From: Verrucomicrobiota bacterium
GTDB taxonomy: Bacteria > Verrucomicrobiota > Verrucomicrobiia > Verrucomicrobiales > DEV007
Assembly (NCBI GenBank): GCA_020630975.1
Contig: JAHDID010000005.1
Location: forward strand, 1,493 to 65,492
Reading direction: 5' to 3'
Length of the DNA: 64,000 bases
Made by a program: the position numbers and the translations under genes. This document shows, in pieces, positions 33,629 through 42,163 of the stretch. The notes under the pieces were generated by a model, which was not told where the DNA came from, did no database searches, and saw nothing but the letters and a program-made list of their open reading frames with translations. Position 1 is the stretch's first letter. Each line of letters begins with the position of its first letter.

Positions 33629-34819
33629 ATGAAAAGCGGTTTTCTCGACAAGCTCATAGATAATCTCGATCGGGTCGATCCCGAGGAGGTGCAGCGCTAT
33701 GTGCTGAAGGCGGTGCAGGAGAAGGGCTTTTTGGAGAAGGTCTTTGATGCGCTACAGGAGGGTGTGGTGGTGGTGGGCGCTCATGGTACGATCCACTATG
33801 TGAACCGCTGTGCGCTCGACTTTTTCGGCTTTGATCGACAGGAGCTGATCGGGCAGAGTCTGAGCGATCAGTTCCCCGGTATCGAGTGGCAGGAGATCAG
33901 CAATAGCCAGCGCTCGATCAACCGTGATCTCGAGGTGTTTTACCCCGAGCACCGGTACTTAAATTTTTACATTTCTCCTCTGGAGGATAGTGGCGACGAC
34001 TCGAGTGGCTACGTGATCATTCTCCGGGATGATACTCAGACTCGTCAGGTGCAGCGCGAGGAGCTGGAGAGTGAGCGGATCGCTGCGCTCACCATGATGG
34101 CAGCTGGGGTCGCCCACGAGCTGGGCAATCCGCTGAATTCGCTAAATATCCACCTGCAGCTGGTCGAGCGAAAGGTGAAGAAGCATGCCCCGGCGGATTT
34201 GGCCAGCGATCTGCTGGAGTCGCTCGATGTGACTCGTAGCGAGATCAAGCGGCTCAACTTCATCATCGAAAAATTCCTCGGTGCCGTGCGTCCTTCCAAG
34301 CCTAATCTCGAGCCTGTCGATCTCAATGATCTGGTGGCTGCTGCGGTCGCCTTTTTGGCGCCAGAAGTGCAGGATCGGAATGTCACCATTACCCTGCAGC
34401 TGAATCCCGATGTGCCCAAACTCTCGGTCGATGCTGATCAGATGAAGCAGGTGTTTTACAATCTGATCCGCAACAGTGCGCAGGCGATCGGAGCGGATGG
34501 TAGCATCATCGTCAGCACGACATATGACGACTACAGTGTCTCGATCGCCTTTGCTGACGATGGGCACGGCATCGCATCGGATCAGGTGGGGCAGGTATTT
34601 GAGCCCTATTTCACTACCAAAAAGACGGGTTCGGGGCTGGGCCTGCTGGTGGTACACCGCATCGTGCGTGAGCACGGCGGGCAGGTGGAATTTGAGAGTA
34701 GAGAAAGTGAAGGCACGACGGTCACGATCAATCTACCGAGAGCGGAGCGGCAGGTGCGGCTATTGCCTGAGGGTGGAGCTGCCGATGTGATCGAGGTGGA
34801 TGCGGTGGAGAGTGAGTGA
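33629..34819 (+). CDS. PAS-domain sensor histidine kinase (NtrB/AtoS-like)
   Basis: A 396-residue soluble kinase. The PAS domain is at about residues 36-140 (ALQEGVVVVGAHGTIHYVNRCA). The dimerisation domain has phospho-acceptor His163 in AAGVAHELGNPLNSL, then the ATPase domain with N box (NLIRNSAQAI), G1 (ADDGHGI), F box (FEPYFTTK) and G2 (GSGLGLLVVHRIV). No membrane segments, so the signal is cytoplasmic. The downstream sigma-54 activator at 35229 is the expected partner, but a small membrane-protein gene is inserted between them. Confidence 0.9.
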   Translation: MKSGFLDKLIDNLDRVDPEEVQRYVLKAVQEKGFLEKVFDALQEGVVVVGAHGTIHYVNRCALDFFGFDRQELIGQSLSDQFPGIEWQEISNSQRSINRDLEVFYPEHRYLNFYISPLEDSGDDSSGYVIILRDDTQTRQVQREELESERIAALTMMAAGVAHELGNPLNSLNIHLQLVERKVKKHAPADLASDLLESLDVTRSEIKRLNFIIEKFLGAVRPSKPNLEPVDLNDLVAAAVAFLAPEVQDRNVTITLQLNPDVPKLSVDADQMKQVFYNLIRNSAQAIGADGSIIVSTTYDDYSVSIAFADDGHGIASDQVGQVFEPYFTTKKTGSGLGLLVVHRIVREHGGQVEFESRESEGTTVTINLPRAERQVRLLPEGGAADVIEVDAVESE

Positions 34820-34827
34820 CACGCAAT

Positions 34828-35220
34828 ATGAAAACAGTTCTGATGTTAATATTGCCTGTTGTGATCGTCGTGGTGTGGGTGCAGAGCTACTTCTGCATAC
34901 CTGGATGCGCGCTGCAAAGTAGGGTAGGTGGATTTGTCTTGTTATCTGGAATTGGGTCTTTAACGCTTTCCGTACACATCGAATCAACTAAATTGTCTTT
35001 TTACACAGCTAATTTACCTATTGATGCTGCGGGGCAAAATTTCGAGTTTCCCGAGCGAACTATAGCAAATACGATAAAGGGAAAGCTTTATTTCGGACCG
35101 AGGCCTTCAGAGCATTTAATAAAAATAGCGATTGTACCCTATTGGGTCTTCTTCCTTATGTCAGTTGTTTTCATTGGGTGCTTTTTCTATCGGATTCGAC
35201 AGGGACAGATCAAAGAGTAG
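34828..35220 (+). CDS. Small membrane protein between kinase and regulator genes
   Basis: About 130 residues with two hydrophobic segments: near the N-terminus (MLILPVVIVVVWVQSYF) and the C-terminus (VFFLMSVVFIGCFFYR), with a ~60-residue loop of no known family between them. A GTG at 34816 overlapping the kinase stop is an alternative start. The second helix begins with IVPY, encoded by a copy of the 13-mer ATTGTACCCTATT (35131-35143). Its position, 8 bp before the regulator gene, suggests a role as signal input or modulator for the two-component pair. Confidence 0.6.
   Translation: MKTVLMLILPVVIVVVWVQSYFCIPGCALQSRVGGFVLLSGIGSLTLSVHIESTKLSFYTANLPIDAAGQNFEFPERTIANTIKGKLYFGPRPSEHLIKIAIVPYWVFFLMSVVFIGCFFYRIRQGQIKE
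35131..35143 (+). repeat. Dispersed 13-mer ATTGTACCCTATT inside a coding region
   Basis: An exact copy within the small membrane-protein gene, encoding Ile-Val-Pro-Tyr at the entry to its second hydrophobic segment. It lies 86 bp upstream of the sigma-54 activator start at 35229. No second copy lies 21 bp on either side. Confidence 0.6.
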
Positions 35221-35228
35221 GGAAACGT

Positions 35229-36665
35229 ATGGATTTTTTCGACAAAGTCGTACTCATCGTAGATGACGAAAAGCATACTCGCGATGGCCTCCGCCTATCA
35301 CTGGAGGATGAATTCGATATCTACACCGCGGCCAGTATCCGCGAGGCGGCAGAGGTGCTGAAGAGCGAAAGTGTCGACGTGATGGTGACCGACCTGCGTC
35401 TCGGTGGTGAGAGTGGTATGGACCTGATCGAGCAGGCGCTATCCATACCTCGGCCGCCGACTTGTCTGCTGATGACGGCATTTGGCTCCGAGGATGTCGC
35501 AGTCGAGGCGATGAAGCGCGGTGCCTACGATTACGTGAGCAAGCCGCTGAATATCGATGAGCTGGAGCTGGTGATCAAACGAGCGATTCAGAGCCGCTCG
35601 ACGCAGGAGGAGGTACAGGCACTAAAGGTGCAGGTCGACCAGAAGTTTGGCCTAGAGAATATCATCGGCCATTCGATGGCGATGGAGCCGGTATTCGAGA
35701 CCGTGCGCCAAGTGGCCCCGACCAAGGCGACGGTGTTGATCGAGGGCGAGAGCGGTACGGGTAAGGAACTGATCAGTCGAGCTATCCACAATCTCAGTGG
35801 TCGACCTCGGGCAAAGATGGTCACCGTGCACTGCGCGGCGCTCAGCGAGCAGCTGCTGGAGAGCGAGCTATTTGGTCATGAGCGAGGTGCTTTCACTGGC
35901 GCGACAGAGCGACGGGTGGGCCGATTCGAGGAGGCCAATGGGGGCACGCTTTTCCTTGATGAGATCGGCGAGATCGATAGCTCTACCCAGGTGAAGCTAC
36001 TGCGCGCCATCGGCGAGCGCACCATCGAGAGGCTGGGCAGTAATAAGGCGATTTCCATCGATGTGCGAGTGGTCGCCGCTACCAATAAGAACCTGATGGA
36101 AATGGTGCAGGAGGGCACCTTTCGCGACGATCTCTATTTCCGCCTGAATGTGGTCTCCATCCAGATGCCGCCCCTGCGCGAGCGAAAGGAAGACATCGTG
36201 CTCCTAGTCGATTCGTTTCTCGATGAATTTTGCCGAGAGAATAACAAGAGCCGCATGGAGCTGACCACCGATGCGCTGCAGCGCATGCTGGAGTACAACT
36301 GGCCGGGTAATGTGCGTGAGCTGCGCACGGCGGTGGAGCACGGGGTGGTCATGTGCAGTAGCGGCAAGATCGGTATCCGCCATCTGCCGCCATTTCTCCG
36401 CGAGCCGACGGGCAATGAGATGCTGCTCCTGCCGAGCTCCAGTGTGGCGGCTCGTGCGGCCGATGCAAAGCCATCGGCGCCAGCGGCCTTGCCGAATGAT
36501 ACCTTCGTCGATCTGAATCTGGAGAATATGGAGCGCCGCTACATCCGAGTGGCTCTAGAGCGCACCGATGGCAATCGTACCGAGGCGGCCAAGCTGTTAG
36601 GCATCTCCCGGCGCACGATGCAGCGCAAAATCAAGGAGATGGAGGAGGCTGGAGCGCTCGATTGA
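35229..36665 (+). CDS. Sigma-54-dependent response regulator (NtrC family)
   Basis: A 478-residue activator. It has a receiver domain with acidic pair VDDE, phospho-acceptor Asp55 and Lys in SKPL; an AAA+ domain with Walker A GESGTGKE (173-180), GAFTGA (220-225) that contacts sigma-54, and GGTLFLDEIGE Walker B; and a C-terminal Fis-type helix-turn-helix (NRTEAAKLLGISRRTMQRKI). The presence of GAFTGA means it drives sigma-54 promoters. The ATG at 35229 was used; the frame to 35142 overlaps the previous gene. Its stop codon overlaps the first of three 21-bp-spaced 13-mer repeats before kdsD. Confidence 0.95.
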   Translation: MDFFDKVVLIVDDEKHTRDGLRLSLEDEFDIYTAASIREAAEVLKSESVDVMVTDLRLGGESGMDLIEQALSIPRPPTCLLMTAFGSEDVAVEAMKRGAYDYVSKPLNIDELELVIKRAIQSRSTQEEVQALKVQVDQKFGLENIIGHSMAMEPVFETVRQVAPTKATVLIEGESGTGKELISRAIHNLSGRPRAKMVTVHCAALSEQLLESELFGHERGAFTGATERRVGRFEEANGGTLFLDEIGEIDSSTQVKLLRAIGERTIERLGSNKAISIDVRVVAATNKNLMEMVQEGTFRDDLYFRLNVVSIQMPPLRERKEDIVLLVDSFLDEFCRENNKSRMELTTDALQRMLEYNWPGNVRELRTAVEHGVVMCSSGKIGIRHLPPFLREPTGNEMLLLPSSSVAARAADAKPSAPAALPNDTFVDLNLENMERRYIRVALERTDGNRTEAAKLLGISRRTMQRKIKEMEEAGALD

Positions 36666-36719
36666 ATAGGGTACAATAAAAATTCAATAGGGTACAATTT
36701 GAATTCAATAGGGTACAAT
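36665..36719 (-). repeat. Three ATTGTACCCTATT copies at exact 21-bp spacing
   Basis: The reverse complement AATAGGGTACAAT occurs at 36665-36677, 36686-36698 and 36707-36719, starting exactly 21 bp apart, each copy flanked by TTGAA or TTCAA. The array fills the gap between the sigma-54 activator and kdsD, ending 41 bp before the kdsD start. Two-helical-turn spacing puts all copies on one DNA face, as in operator or iteron arrays. Orientation is opposite to the other four loci relative to the downstream gene. Confidence 0.8.
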
Positions 36720-36760
36720 GGACTATACCAGCCATCCCTGCCGCTACAGACCTAGAAACT

Positions 36761-37735
36761 ATGGATCACATCGCCAAAGCCCAGACGGTAATCTCTCTCG
36801 AAATCGCAGAGCTGCAGCGACTCCACGATCGTGTCGGCTCAGCCTTTGAGGAGGCGGTCGAGCTACTGATGGCCTGCCTAGAGGGGCAGCGCAAGATCGT
36901 GGTGGCCGGTGTCGGCAAATCGGGCAATGTCGGGCAAAAGCTGGTGGCGACCTTTAACTCGACTGGCGCACCGGCAGTGGCGCTGAACTGCCAGGACGCG
37001 CTGCATGGTGATCTAGGCCTGGTCGAGGAGGGCGATGTGGTGCTGGCGCTCAGCTACACCGGTGAGACGAGCGAGCTACTGGCTCTCATGCCACATCTGA
37101 AGCGCCGTGGTGTGAAGCTGATCGCGATCACTGGCAAAGCGCAGAGCTCGCTGGCACAGCATGCCGACTGTCTGCTCGACATCGCTGTCGAGCGAGAGGC
37201 TTGCCCGCTGAATCTAGCGCCGACCTCCAGTACCACCTGCACGCTGGTGATGGGCGATGCTCTAGCCATGGTACTGCTTGAGGCGCGTGGCTTTCAGAAA
37301 GAAAACTTTGCCCAGCTCCATCCGGGAGGTTCGCTGGGGCACCAGCTGCTGACACGGGCGGAGGACATCATGCGTAGTGGTGAGTCTCTGGTGCTAGTCG
37401 GGCGCGACGAGCCGATCACAGCGGTGATTCGACAAATGACCGAGGCTCGCTGTGGAGCGGTGATCGTGGTGACGGCTGAGGGCAAGATAGAGGGTATCTT
37501 TTCCCAGGGCGACTTTGCCCGCGCTTTCCAGGAAAATTCCGAGGCTATCGGTGGTGAGCCTGTGGGCCGCTACATGACGGCCTCGCCAAAGACCGTCTAC
37601 AAAGATCAGCTGGTAGGTGAGGTGCTGCACTTCCTCGAGCAAGTGGCGATCGATGATCTGCCCGTGATCGATGCCGAGGGGTATCCTGTGGGTATGATCG
37701 ATACGCAGGACCTGACCAGGCTGAAGCTGTTTTGA
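36761..37735 (+). CDS. kdsD: D-arabinose-5-phosphate isomerase (KdsD/KpsF)
   Basis: Isomerises ribulose-5-phosphate to arabinose-5-phosphate, the precursor of Kdo for lipopolysaccharide. 324 residues, the normal length: an N-terminal SIS domain (VVAGVGKSGNVGQKLVATF, HGDLGLVEEGDVVLALSYTGET), followed by LHPGGSLGHQLL and two CBS domains at about 205-324. Kdo synthesis fits the GT9 enzyme in this window and a Gram-negative envelope. Upstream lies the three-copy 21-bp repeat array, the best candidate for its control region. Confidence 0.92.
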   Translation: MDHIAKAQTVISLEIAELQRLHDRVGSAFEEAVELLMACLEGQRKIVVAGVGKSGNVGQKLVATFNSTGAPAVALNCQDALHGDLGLVEEGDVVLALSYTGETSELLALMPHLKRRGVKLIAITGKAQSSLAQHADCLLDIAVEREACPLNLAPTSSTTCTLVMGDALAMVLLEARGFQKENFAQLHPGGSLGHQLLTRAEDIMRSGESLVLVGRDEPITAVIRQMTEARCGAVIVVTAEGKIEGIFSQGDFARAFQENSEAIGGEPVGRYMTASPKTVYKDQLVGEVLHFLEQVAIDDLPVIDAEGYPVGMIDTQDLTRLKLF

Positions 37736-37795
37736 TGGTTTTGGGCGGAAAGAGTGGCCAGTGCTTCACTCTCGGGCTAGGATGAAAGCAGCGAA

Positions 37796-38641
37796 ATGCG
37801 GTTTATCAGCCCCAAAACAGACTTTGCCTTCAAAAAGATCTTCGGCTCTAAGAATAGTGAGCCGATCTTGCGATCTTTTCTGAATGCTATCCTCTACGGA
37901 GGGCAGCCTACTATCGTCTCGCTAGACATTTTGGATCCTTACTCGGTGCCGCGGCTCGAGGGGATGAAAGATACTTATCTCGATGTACGCGCTCAGCTCG
38001 ATAGTGGCGAGACTGTGCTCATCGAGATGCAGGTGCTGAATATCGAGGGCTTTGAAAAACGAGTCCTCTACAATGCGGCTAAGGAGTATGCCAATCAGCT
38101 GCAGAAAGCTGCCGATTATGACACGCTGCGGCCAGTGATCGCGCTTACGATCACTGATTTTGTGATGTTTGCGGAGGAAGAGCTAGCTGATCGCATCATC
38201 AATCGCTTTGCCCTGATCGAGAAGGAGCAGTTCATCCACTATCCAGATGGGGATGTGGAGTTGGTCTTTGTGGAGCTGCCAAAATTCGGCATGGAGGTGG
38301 ATGCTCTGCAGACTGCGACTGAGAAGTGGCTCTATTTTTTGAAGCAAGCAGGCAGTCTGGAAGTGGCGCCAGACACGCTCACCGAGATTCCCGAGATCGA
38401 GCGTGCATTCAGCATGGCAGAGCATGCCAAGCTATCTCGCGACGAGGAGCGTGCTTTGGACAAAAAGCTACAGTGGCTGGCTGATCAGCGCTCGCTGAAG
38501 AAGACTAACCGGAAGCTAGCTGCTGAGCTGGAAGCGCGTCAGAGTGAACTGGATCGGAGCCGAGATGAGCTAGAAAAGGCAAAAGCGTTGCTTAGAGAGG
38601 CGGGGCTGACTGAAGAGCAGATTGACGAAAAACTGGGTTAG
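37796..38641 (+). CDS. Rpn-family recombination-promoting nuclease (PD-(D/E)XK)
   Basis: A 281-residue member of the RpnA-E/PDDEXK-2 family. The N-terminal FISPKTDFAFKKIFGSKNSE is the family hallmark, followed by the nuclease core with ERLEG-like region, YLDVRAQLDSGETVLIEMQV (D..E-x-Q catalytic ribbon) and KRVLYNAAKEYANQL. The C-terminal ~60 residues form a charged coiled coil. These proteins are often associated with phage defence or mobile elements, and copies vary in number between strains. Here it stands alone among housekeeping genes with no terminal repeats seen. Confidence 0.88.
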   Translation: MRFISPKTDFAFKKIFGSKNSEPILRSFLNAILYGGQPTIVSLDILDPYSVPRLEGMKDTYLDVRAQLDSGETVLIEMQVLNIEGFEKRVLYNAAKEYANQLQKAADYDTLRPVIALTITDFVMFAEEELADRIINRFALIEKEQFIHYPDGDVELVFVELPKFGMEVDALQTATEKWLYFLKQAGSLEVAPDTLTEIPEIERAFSMAEHAKLSRDEERALDKKLQWLADQRSLKKTNRKLAAELEARQSELDRSRDELEKAKALLREAGLTEEQIDEKLG

Positions 38642-38682
38642 CGGCACTGGCCAAGAGGCCTAGCATCTGCCATGCTGCGAGC

Positions 38683-40032
38683 ATGGTACTCAACTACATC
38701 TGGGTGGGCTTCTTTGTGATCGGATGTCTCGTGGCATTGGTGAAATTGCTGCAGGGCGATATCTCGATTTTTCCAGCGATGGTCGATTCGCTGAATTCGA
38801 TGGCCAAGGTTTCGGTGAATATCTGTATCGGTCTGATTGGGGTAATGGCTCTGTGGTTGGGGATCATGAAGATCGGTGAACGCGGAGGAGCGATTAATAT
38901 TCTGACTCGTCTGGTGTCGCCGTTTTTCTCGAGACTTTTCCCTGAGATACCAAAGGATCATCCGGCTATGGGCTCGATGATGATGAATTTTGCGGCGAAT
39001 ATGCTGGGCTTAGATAATGCAGCCACACCTCTTGGATTGACGGCTATCAAGCAGCTGCAGGAGGTAAACCCCGATAAGGATACTGCCAGCAATGCGCAGA
39101 TCATGTTTCTCGTCCTAAATACCTCGGGCCTTACTCTGATCCCGGTTTCGATTATTGCTTTGCGTCTAGCGAATGGGGCGGCTGCTCCTACAGATATCTT
39201 TATACCAATTTTGGTAGCTACATTTTTCTCGACGGTGGTCGGTCTGGTCACGGTGAGTATCATCCAGCGGATCAATTTGTTTCAGCCGGTAGTACTCGCT
39301 TATCTCGGAGGTGCTGCAGCTATTGTAGGGGGGCTGATCTATTACTTCCTAGAGCTGGATAGGAAATGGGCACCTACTCGCGAGAAACTCTTGTCCGAGC
39401 TGGGTGAGCTAAAGGCGCTGGGTGATGCTGCTACCGCAGATCAGCTTAGTCGAATAAAAGCGATCACGGCCGAGATACCTGGACCGATGGGTGAGCAATC
39501 GCAGTTCTTCGGGGCGATCATTATCTTTACGATCATTATTAGTTTTATCCTATTGGCCATGCGCCGCCGGGTGAATGTATATGAAACCTTTGTAGAAGGA
39601 GCAAAAGAAGGCTTTACCGTAGCTGTGCAGATCATTCCCTATCTCGTAGCTATGCTGGTGGCGATTGGAGTGTTTCGCGCATCGGGCGCGATGGCTTATC
39701 TGATGAATGGTTTCCGTTGGGCTTTCAGTCCGTTGGGCGATACTCGCTGGGTAGAGGCTCTGCCTGTCGCATTGATGAAGCCGCTGAGTGGTTCGGGCGC
39801 TCGGGGGGCTGCTGTAGATGCTATGCAGGCTCATGGTGTAGACTCCTTTGTCGGGACTCTGGCCTGTACTATGCAAGGTTCGACTGAGACGACTTTCTAT
39901 ACCCTAGCCGTCTACTTTGGCGCAGTCGGTGTCGTGCGTACGCGTTACACTATCGTCGCGGGGCTTATTGCTGATATTGCAGGAGTGGTCGGGGCGATCA
40001 TCATGGCCTACATCTTTTTCGGGAGTCGCTAA
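38683..40032 (+). CDS. Fused SpmA/SpmB-like nucleoside-recognition membrane protein
   Basis: A 449-residue polytopic membrane protein. The first half (NYIWVGFFVIGCLVALVKLL, MNFAANMLGLDNAATPLGL) matches the SpmA spore-maturation type; the second half (GAKEGFTVAVQIIPYLVAMLVAIGVFRASGA, MKPLSGSGARG) matches SpmB. Both contain the gate or nucleoside-recognition fold. In sporulating Firmicutes they are two genes; a single fusion is common in non-sporulating Gram-negatives, where the function is unknown and probably transport. Confidence 0.88.
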   Translation: MVLNYIWVGFFVIGCLVALVKLLQGDISIFPAMVDSLNSMAKVSVNICIGLIGVMALWLGIMKIGERGGAINILTRLVSPFFSRLFPEIPKDHPAMGSMMMNFAANMLGLDNAATPLGLTAIKQLQEVNPDKDTASNAQIMFLVLNTSGLTLIPVSIIALRLANGAAAPTDIFIPILVATFFSTVVGLVTVSIIQRINLFQPVVLAYLGGAAAIVGGLIYYFLELDRKWAPTREKLLSELGELKALGDAATADQLSRIKAITAEIPGPMGEQSQFFGAIIIFTIIISFILLAMRRRVNVYETFVEGAKEGFTVAVQIIPYLVAMLVAIGVFRASGAMAYLMNGFRWAFSPLGDTRWVEALPVALMKPLSGSGARGAAVDAMQAHGVDSFVGTLACTMQGSTETTFYTLAVYFGAVGVVRTRYTIVAGLIADIAGVVGAIIMAYIFFGSR

Positions 40033-40062
40033 AAATCGGTGCTCGCTGAGGCCGGATGTTTT

Positions 40063-40752
40063 CTATTCTTTAGCCTTTACCGTGATAGATGCGCTGAATG
40101 TTAGGTTTCTCGGGGAGTCTTGGAGTAGATCTTCTGTGATGGTGTAGTTGCCTGCTTTGGGAAAGATCAAGGTGAAGTAGCGCATTCGATACCACAGTTT
40201 ATCGCCGTTGCTGTCGGTGGTAGAGCTTGTGTTACCGCCATGGCCAAAAACTTTGAATGGGATGTCAGGCCGGAAATCCAAATCATAGAGCTCTCTTTCT
40301 CGCTTGCGATACTGATAGATGACGAGACCTACGCGGTCATCAGTCACGCACTCGCTGGGAATGATATAGGCGCGAGTCCCACGAAAAGAATCGATCGGTG
40401 GCAAGACTTGTACTTCCAATTGGTTCGAGACATAGTCTTTACCCGCAAAGTTCAGCTCGAGTGGGCCAAGTGTGTGTCTTCCTTCTGGTAGTTTGTTTTC
40501 GAAGTTGCGCAGTTTGTAACGAAATTCTTTTACGATCTTGGAGTCACCCCATTCTTCGAATCCGAAATTCTCTCCTTTGATATCGCCCCAATATCGCATA
40601 GTGAGCTCGATCTGTTGAGAGATACCGGATTTATCAAAATGCCAGACGGGTGGCCGTGCTCTCAATACCAATTCGTTCTTCAGATCGGTATCTGCAGCTT
40701 TCGGCTCGCTAGCAGAAAGCAGGACGCAGCATAGGACAAACAGGTACTTCAT
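40063..40752 (-). CDS. Secreted hypothetical protein
   Basis: A 229-residue protein with a signal peptide (MKYLFVLCCVLLSASEPKAA). The mature part is beta-rich with segments such as LPEGRHTLGPLELNFAG and NQLEVQVLPP, and FPKAGNYTITED near the C-terminus. These resemble immunoglobulin-like stretches of BatD-type periplasmic proteins, but I do not recognise a full family. It converges with the SpmA/B gene across 30 bp. Confidence 0.65.
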   Translation of the reverse strand: MKYLFVLCCVLLSASEPKAADTDLKNELVLRARPPVWHFDKSGISQQIELTMRYWGDIKGENFGFEEWGDSKIVKEFRYKLRNFENKLPEGRHTLGPLELNFAGKDYVSNQLEVQVLPPIDSFRGTRAYIIPSECVTDDRVGLVIYQYRKRERELYDLDFRPDIPFKVFGHGGNTSSTTDSNGDKLWYRMRYFTLIFPKAGNYTITEDLLQDSPRNLTFSASITVKAKE

Positions 40753-40809
40753 GGCCTGAGATTAACAGGCCAAAGAAACATGCCAAGCTTTTGCGCTGAG
40801 TGTTCCCAG

Positions 40810-41262
40810 TTATTCTTCGGGTTTTGAACTCTCACTTGTAGGCTCCGAGCTCGTCTCGGCTTCAGCCTCAGGCGCTTGCTCTTGGCGTCTACGCCGGTGC
40901 TGGACCACCTCATCGGCGGCCCTAGCACCGGCGTCGCTGCCACGGGCGAAGCCATTGTTGACGTCGTCTGGGGAGAATTCTTTGAGTAGGGTCGAGCCAA
41001 AAGAAAAGGCGTAACCCAATGCGTAGGAAATGTCTTTTACCCCTTCGCCTAGTTCTTGCGATAGATCGGGTAGCTTCTGCTCAAAAGCGCTTTTGGCTTC
41101 TTCGGTACCTTTGCGAAAGGCTTCGGAGGCTCGGTCTTTCCACTCCTGGATCTGCTCGTTGGGATCGTTGGGCGAAGTGGGTGCCTCCGGCATGGGATCG
41201 CCACCGGCTTGGCTGTCGGGGTGTTGCTGCTCGTCGTCGCTCGGAGGTGGTGTCGTCATCAT
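40810..41262 (-). CDS. Hypothetical acidic protein with disordered tails
   Basis: A 150-residue protein. The first ~35 and last ~35 residues are low-complexity (Pro, Asp, Gln; then Glu, Ser). The middle ~70 residues (EWKDRASEAFRKGTEEAKSAFEQKL, GVKDISYALGYAFSFGSTLLKEF) are amphipathic and helical. No family recognised. It lies downstream of the membrane-tethered receiver gene on the same strand, 45 bp away. Confidence 0.6.
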   Translation of the reverse strand: MMTTPPPSDDEQQHPDSQAGGDPMPEAPTSPNDPNEQIQEWKDRASEAFRKGTEEAKSAFEQKLPDLSQELGEGVKDISYALGYAFSFGSTLLKEFSPDDVNNGFARGSDAGARAADEVVQHRRRRQEQAPEAEAETSSEPTSESSKPEE

Positions 41263-41306
41263 GGGTAAGATAGTCCCACTTCTGCCACCGAGCTGCGATT
41301 ACAAAG

Positions 41307-42056
41307 CTACTCGGGGTTTGTAGCGGGTAGCGCCTCGCGCCACGGTGCTGTCTCTAGGTATTCGAGACCACGCTCCACCCAGCCCTGAGACAGAGCGAAA
41401 TAGACGATAGCAGTGATCACGGCTAGCTTGAAGACAGTTTTGATCAGCCACCAGATTGGATTGGCGCGCTTCTTTTTGGTAGCGGCCTGCAGTTTTTCCT
41501 CGGTATCGACCAGACGTTTCTCCAGCATATCGATGCGATCTGCCAGCTGTCGGTCCATACGGTAGGAGGCTTCTAGAAATTGATTGGGCTCGTCTGGCTC
41601 AGCCTCGTGGGCCGTCACGATGATTGATTCGAGTGCCTCGTAGTCGAATGGCTTCTGCAGCGCATCCACAGCAGTGAGTGGCGAGTGAGCACAGGCGCGG
41701 TCGAAGTCGTCGCGCAGGCGAGAGGTGAGAGAGCTGGTGGTCAGGATGATCTTGAGCGGGCGGCCGACCTGGTCGGCCAGATCCTGGATCAGGTCGACTC
41801 CGGAGCGGCCCTGCAGGTCGTCATCGATGATCAGCATGTCGATCGAGCTGTCTTTCTCCACTCTTACCAGAGCTTCCTCGGCGCTGCGCACAGTGGTGAC
41901 ATTTAGCATGCCGATGTATTCCGCGAGAAAGCTTTTCAGGCTGAGCTGAAATCTCGAGTCGGTGTCTACGATCAGCACGCCGACCTCCGACAGGCTGATT
42001 TCTTCGCTGTCTGCTTCTGCGGGTGATGGGGCGGGTAGGGTAGACAGTCGACTCAT
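41307..42056 (-). CDS. Response-regulator receiver domain tethered by a C-terminal helix
   Basis: A 249-residue protein: a receiver domain at about residues 26-150 (VGVLIVDTDS acidic pocket, phospho-acceptor Asp78 in LIIDDDLQGRSG, TTSS switch, QKPF lysine), then a coiled coil (IDMLEKRLVDTEEKLQAATKKK), and a single transmembrane segment near residues 205-225 (IKTVFKLAVITAIVYFALS). There is no DNA-binding or enzymatic output domain. The conserved receiver Pro after the acceptor is Gln. A receiver anchored by its C-terminus suggests local signalling at the membrane. Confidence 0.82.
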   Translation of the reverse strand: MSRLSTLPAPSPAEADSEEISLSEVGVLIVDTDSRFQLSLKSFLAEYIGMLNVTTVRSAEEALVRVEKDSSIDMLIIDDDLQGRSGVDLIQDLADQVGRPLKIILTTSSLTSRLRDDFDRACAHSPLTAVDALQKPFDYEALESIIVTAHEAEPDEPNQFLEASYRMDRQLADRIDMLEKRLVDTEEKLQAATKKKRANPIWWLIKTVFKLAVITAIVYFALSQGWVERGLEYLETAPWREALPATNPE

Positions 42057-42163
42057 GGCACCAACATTGTTGCATAAACTTCCTATCTAATGCGAGCTGA
42101 AATTTAACTATTGCCGCACATACGCCCTGCGTACTGGAGCTTGGACCCCCGCTCGAAAATCTT

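Noticed and set aside
36693-36719. TACAAT in the repeats as a general -10 promoter box
   Set aside because: Orientation does not match the downstream genes at 6146 and 46444, so it cannot explain all copies.
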